Shown: positions 5,821 through 7,466 of the stretch, in pieces
How the letters are laid out: the number at the start of each line of letters is the position of its first letter
Position numbering within the stretch: the first letter of the stretch is position 1
Source: J054 sp051008735
GTDB taxonomy: Bacteria > Pseudomonadota > Gammaproteobacteria > Steroidobacterales > GCA-2729495
NCBI GenBank assembly: GCA_051008735.1
Contig: JBPCXH010000048.1
Location: 1-7,466, forward strand
Direction: 5' to 3'
Length of the DNA: 7,466 nt
Program-made: the position numbers and the translations under genes
Notes under the pieces: generated by a model
Seen by the model: only the letters and a program-made list of their open reading frames with translations
Database searches by the model: none
Told to the model about the DNA's origin: nothing

Positions 5821-5833
5821 AAACAGGCACACC

Positions 5834-7466
5834 GTGGTCGAATTCAATCGTTTTGAAGATGTAGATCCTGAAGAGACGCAGGAGTGGCTGGACTCCATCG
5901 ACTCTGTGTTGCGCAGCCATGGCACAGACCGGGCGCACTTCCTGCTTAACAGCATGATTGATCACGCCCGGCGCTCCGGTGCCTATCTGCCCTATAGCGC
6001 AACCACCGCTTACCTGAACACGATCCCGGTACACCAGCAGCCGGAGTATCCGGGTGACCGCGCTCTGGAACGCCGCATCGAGGCTTATATTCGCTGGAAT
6101 GCCATGGCGATGGTGGTCCAGGCCAACCGCAGCAGCAGCGAGTACGGTGGGCACATTGCCAGCTATGCGTCCGCTGCGGCCCTGTATGAAGTGGGTTTCA
6201 ACCATTTCTGGCGGGCACCCACCAAGGACTTCGGCGGCGACCTGGTCTTCATGCAGGGGCATTCTTCACCGGGTGTCTACGCGCGGGCGTATCTGGAAGG
6301 GCGCCTGAGCGAGGACCAGTTAAACAATTTCCGCCAGGAAGTTGTCGGTGGGGATGACGGCCTCTCGTCCTATCCGCACCCCTGGCTGATGCCGGATTTC
6401 TGGCAGTTTCCCACCGTGTCCATGGGGCTGGGGCCCATGATGGCCATCTACCAGGCGCGCTTCATGCGTTACCTGGAACACCGCGGCCTGGCTGACACCA
6501 CGGATCGCAAGGTGTGGTGTTTCCTGGGTGACGGCGAGATGGACGAACCCGAATCCATGGGCGCATTGACCATGCCGGTGTTCGAGAAGCTCGATAACCT
6601 GATTTTCGTCATCAACTGCAATCTGCAGCGCCTGGATGGCCCGGTGCGCGGCAATGGCAAGATTATTCAGGAGCTGGAAGCGGCCTTCCGCGGAGCCGGC
6701 TGGGCCGTGATCAAGGTTCTCTGGGGCCGCGGCTGGGACGAGCTGCTGGAACGTGACCGGGACGGCCTTCTGCAGCGCGTGATGGAAGAGTGCGTGGACG
6801 GCGAGTACCAGAATTTCAAAGCCCTGGGCGGCGCGTATACGCGTAAGAACTTTTTTGGGAAGTATCCAGAACTTCTTGAAATGGTTGCAAATATGTCAGA
6901 CGAAGAGATCTGGCGCTTGAAGCGTGGCGGCCTGGACACCATCAAGGTGCACGCGGCGTACAAGCGGGCCGTGGAGCACCGGGGGCGCCCGGTACTGATT
7001 CTGGCCAAGACGGTAAAGGGCTTCGGTCTGGGCGATGCGGCGGAGGGCAAGATGACGGCCCACCAGGCCAAAAAGCTCGACATCGATGATCTCAAGACCT
7101 TCCGTGACCGCTTCAATATCCCCATTTCTGATGCGGACATCGAGAAGGTGCCCTACTACCGGCCGGCTGAAGACAGCGAAGAGCTGCAGTACATGCGCGC
7201 GCGGCGCGAGAAGCTGGGTGGCTTCCTGCCGGTCCGCAAGCCCAGCACCCAGGTGTTGCCGGCCCCGCCGCTGGATCTGTTCAAAAGCCAGCTGGAAGGT
7301 TCCGGCGAGCGTGAGGCGTCCACCACCATGGCCCTGGTACGCATCCTGACTGCCCTGGTGCGCGACAAGCAGCTGGGCAAGAACGTGGTGCCCATCGTGC
7401 CCGATGAAGCGCGGACCTTCGGCATGGAAGGCATGTTCCGGCAAATCGGTATTTATTCTTCCATGG
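5834..7466 (+). CDS. aceE: Pyruvate dehydrogenase E1 component, homodimeric type (3' end outside window)
   Basis: Thiamine-diphosphate enzyme (EC 1.2.4.1) that decarboxylates pyruvate and passes the acetyl group to the E2 lipoyl domain of the pyruvate dehydrogenase complex. 544 of about 885 residues are present and the frame runs off the right edge. The N-terminal DVDPEETQEWLDS segment is the E2-binding region. GGHIAS (H107) and QGH (H143) are active-site histidines; FLGDGEMDEPES (D233) and INCN (N261, N263) bind ThDP-Mg; AHQAKK (H410) is the mobile inner-loop His. These align with E. coli H106, H142, D230, N260 and H407 after a two-residue insertion near 170-176. The catalytic PYR-domain Glu lies beyond the window. 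There is no ATG: GTG at 5834 (weak CAGG before it) gives the expected N-terminus, while in-frame TAA at 5801 and TTG at 5804 bound it upstream. aceF probably follows outside. Confidence 0.96.
   Translation, partial: MVEFNRFEDVDPEETQEWLDSIDSVLRSHGTDRAHFLLNSMIDHARRSGAYLPYSATTAYLNTIPVHQQPEYPGDRALERRIEAYIRWNAMAMVVQANRSSSEYGGHIASYASAAALYEVGFNHFWRAPTKDFGGDLVFMQGHSSPGVYARAYLEGRLSEDQLNNFRQEVVGGDDGLSSYPHPWLMPDFWQFPTVSMGLGPMMAIYQARFMRYLEHRGLADTTDRKVWCFLGDGEMDEPESMGALTMPVFEKLDNLIFVINCNLQRLDGPVRGNGKIIQELEAAFRGAGWAVIKVLWGRGWDELLERDRDGLLQRVMEECVDGEYQNFKALGGAYTRKNFFGKYPELLEMVANMSDEEIWRLKRGGLDTIKVHAAYKRAVEHRGRPVLILAKTVKGFGLGDAAEGKMTAHQAKKLDIDDLKTFRDRFNIPISDADIEKVPYYRPAEDSEELQYMRARREKLGGFLPVRKPSTQVLPAPPLDLFKSQLEGSGEREASTTMALVRILTALVRDKQLGKNVVPIVPDEARTFGMEGMFRQIGIYSSM

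Larger units (their letters stand above)
5647..5833. other. Divergent intergenic region between the aminopeptidase gene and aceE
   Basis: 187 bp with no coding sequence on either strand that looks real. It carries the minus-strand TATAAT, the alternative hairpins near the aminopeptidase start, an AT-richer island around 5753-5763 and the inverted repeat plus palindrome next to aceE. Both divergent transcripts must begin here, so shared control of pyruvate dehydrogenase and the aminopeptidase-rnt pair is possible but not shown. Confidence 0.75.

Noticed and set aside
5726..6262. 178-codon minus-strand open frame crossing the aceE start
   Set aside because: It is antisense to conserved AceE coding sequence and has no motif; it also runs through the divergent promoter region.
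1..7466. A novel defence, mobile or biosynthetic system
   Set aside because: All sizeable genes belong to recognised housekeeping or common families. No repeats with spacers, integrase, transposase, toxin-antitoxin pair or reverse transcriptase was seen on either strand.

Overview
This window looks like a chromosomal housekeeping stretch from a gammaproteobacterium, probably a free-living marine type related to the Pseudomonas/Cellvibrio side of the class. The evidence is a clear RNase T (a mainly gammaproteobacterial enzyme), a homodimeric-type AceE that reads like Pseudomonas AceE, an E. coli-like cytochrome b561/YceI gene pair, and high GC with tightly packed genes. The exact genus cannot be read from the sequence.

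Layout. At the left edge (2-730, +) is the C-terminal part of an acetoacetyl-CoA synthetase. It converges on and overlaps by 9 bp a minus-strand cluster: nadC (GTG start at 2733), a cytochrome b561 gene (1291-1842) and yceI (722-1288), with gaps of 12 and 2 bp. Upstream of nadC lies a 10-bp perfect stem followed by a short T-rich tail (2741-2774). It separates nadC from a stand-alone PuuD-like membrane protein gene (2816-3400, -), which has its own candidate promoter and a strong ribosome binding site. Further right are rnt (RNase T, 3539-4159, -) and an M17 leucyl-aminopeptidase-family gene (4156-5646, -), whose stop and start codons overlap as ATGA. A 187-bp divergent intergenic region (5647-5833) holds a perfect TATAAT on the minus strand and several inverted repeats. 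The aceE gene (5834 to the right edge, +, GTG start, truncated) reads away from it.

Functionally the genes cover central carbon metabolism (acetoacetate activation, pyruvate to acetyl-CoA), NAD synthesis, a membrane/periplasmic b-heme and isoprenoid-binding pair, tRNA/rRNA 3' maturation and peptide turnover. The shared themes are acetyl-CoA and NAD, but nothing here forms an obvious new system. No mobile element, CRISPR array, tRNA or rRNA was seen. The most interesting items are regulatory (the hairpin jammed against nadC, alternative hairpins in the aminopeptidase leader, the inverted-repeat cluster at the aceE start), the PuuD-like protein that lacks the cytochrome c half, and a sharply AT-rich tract inside aceE.
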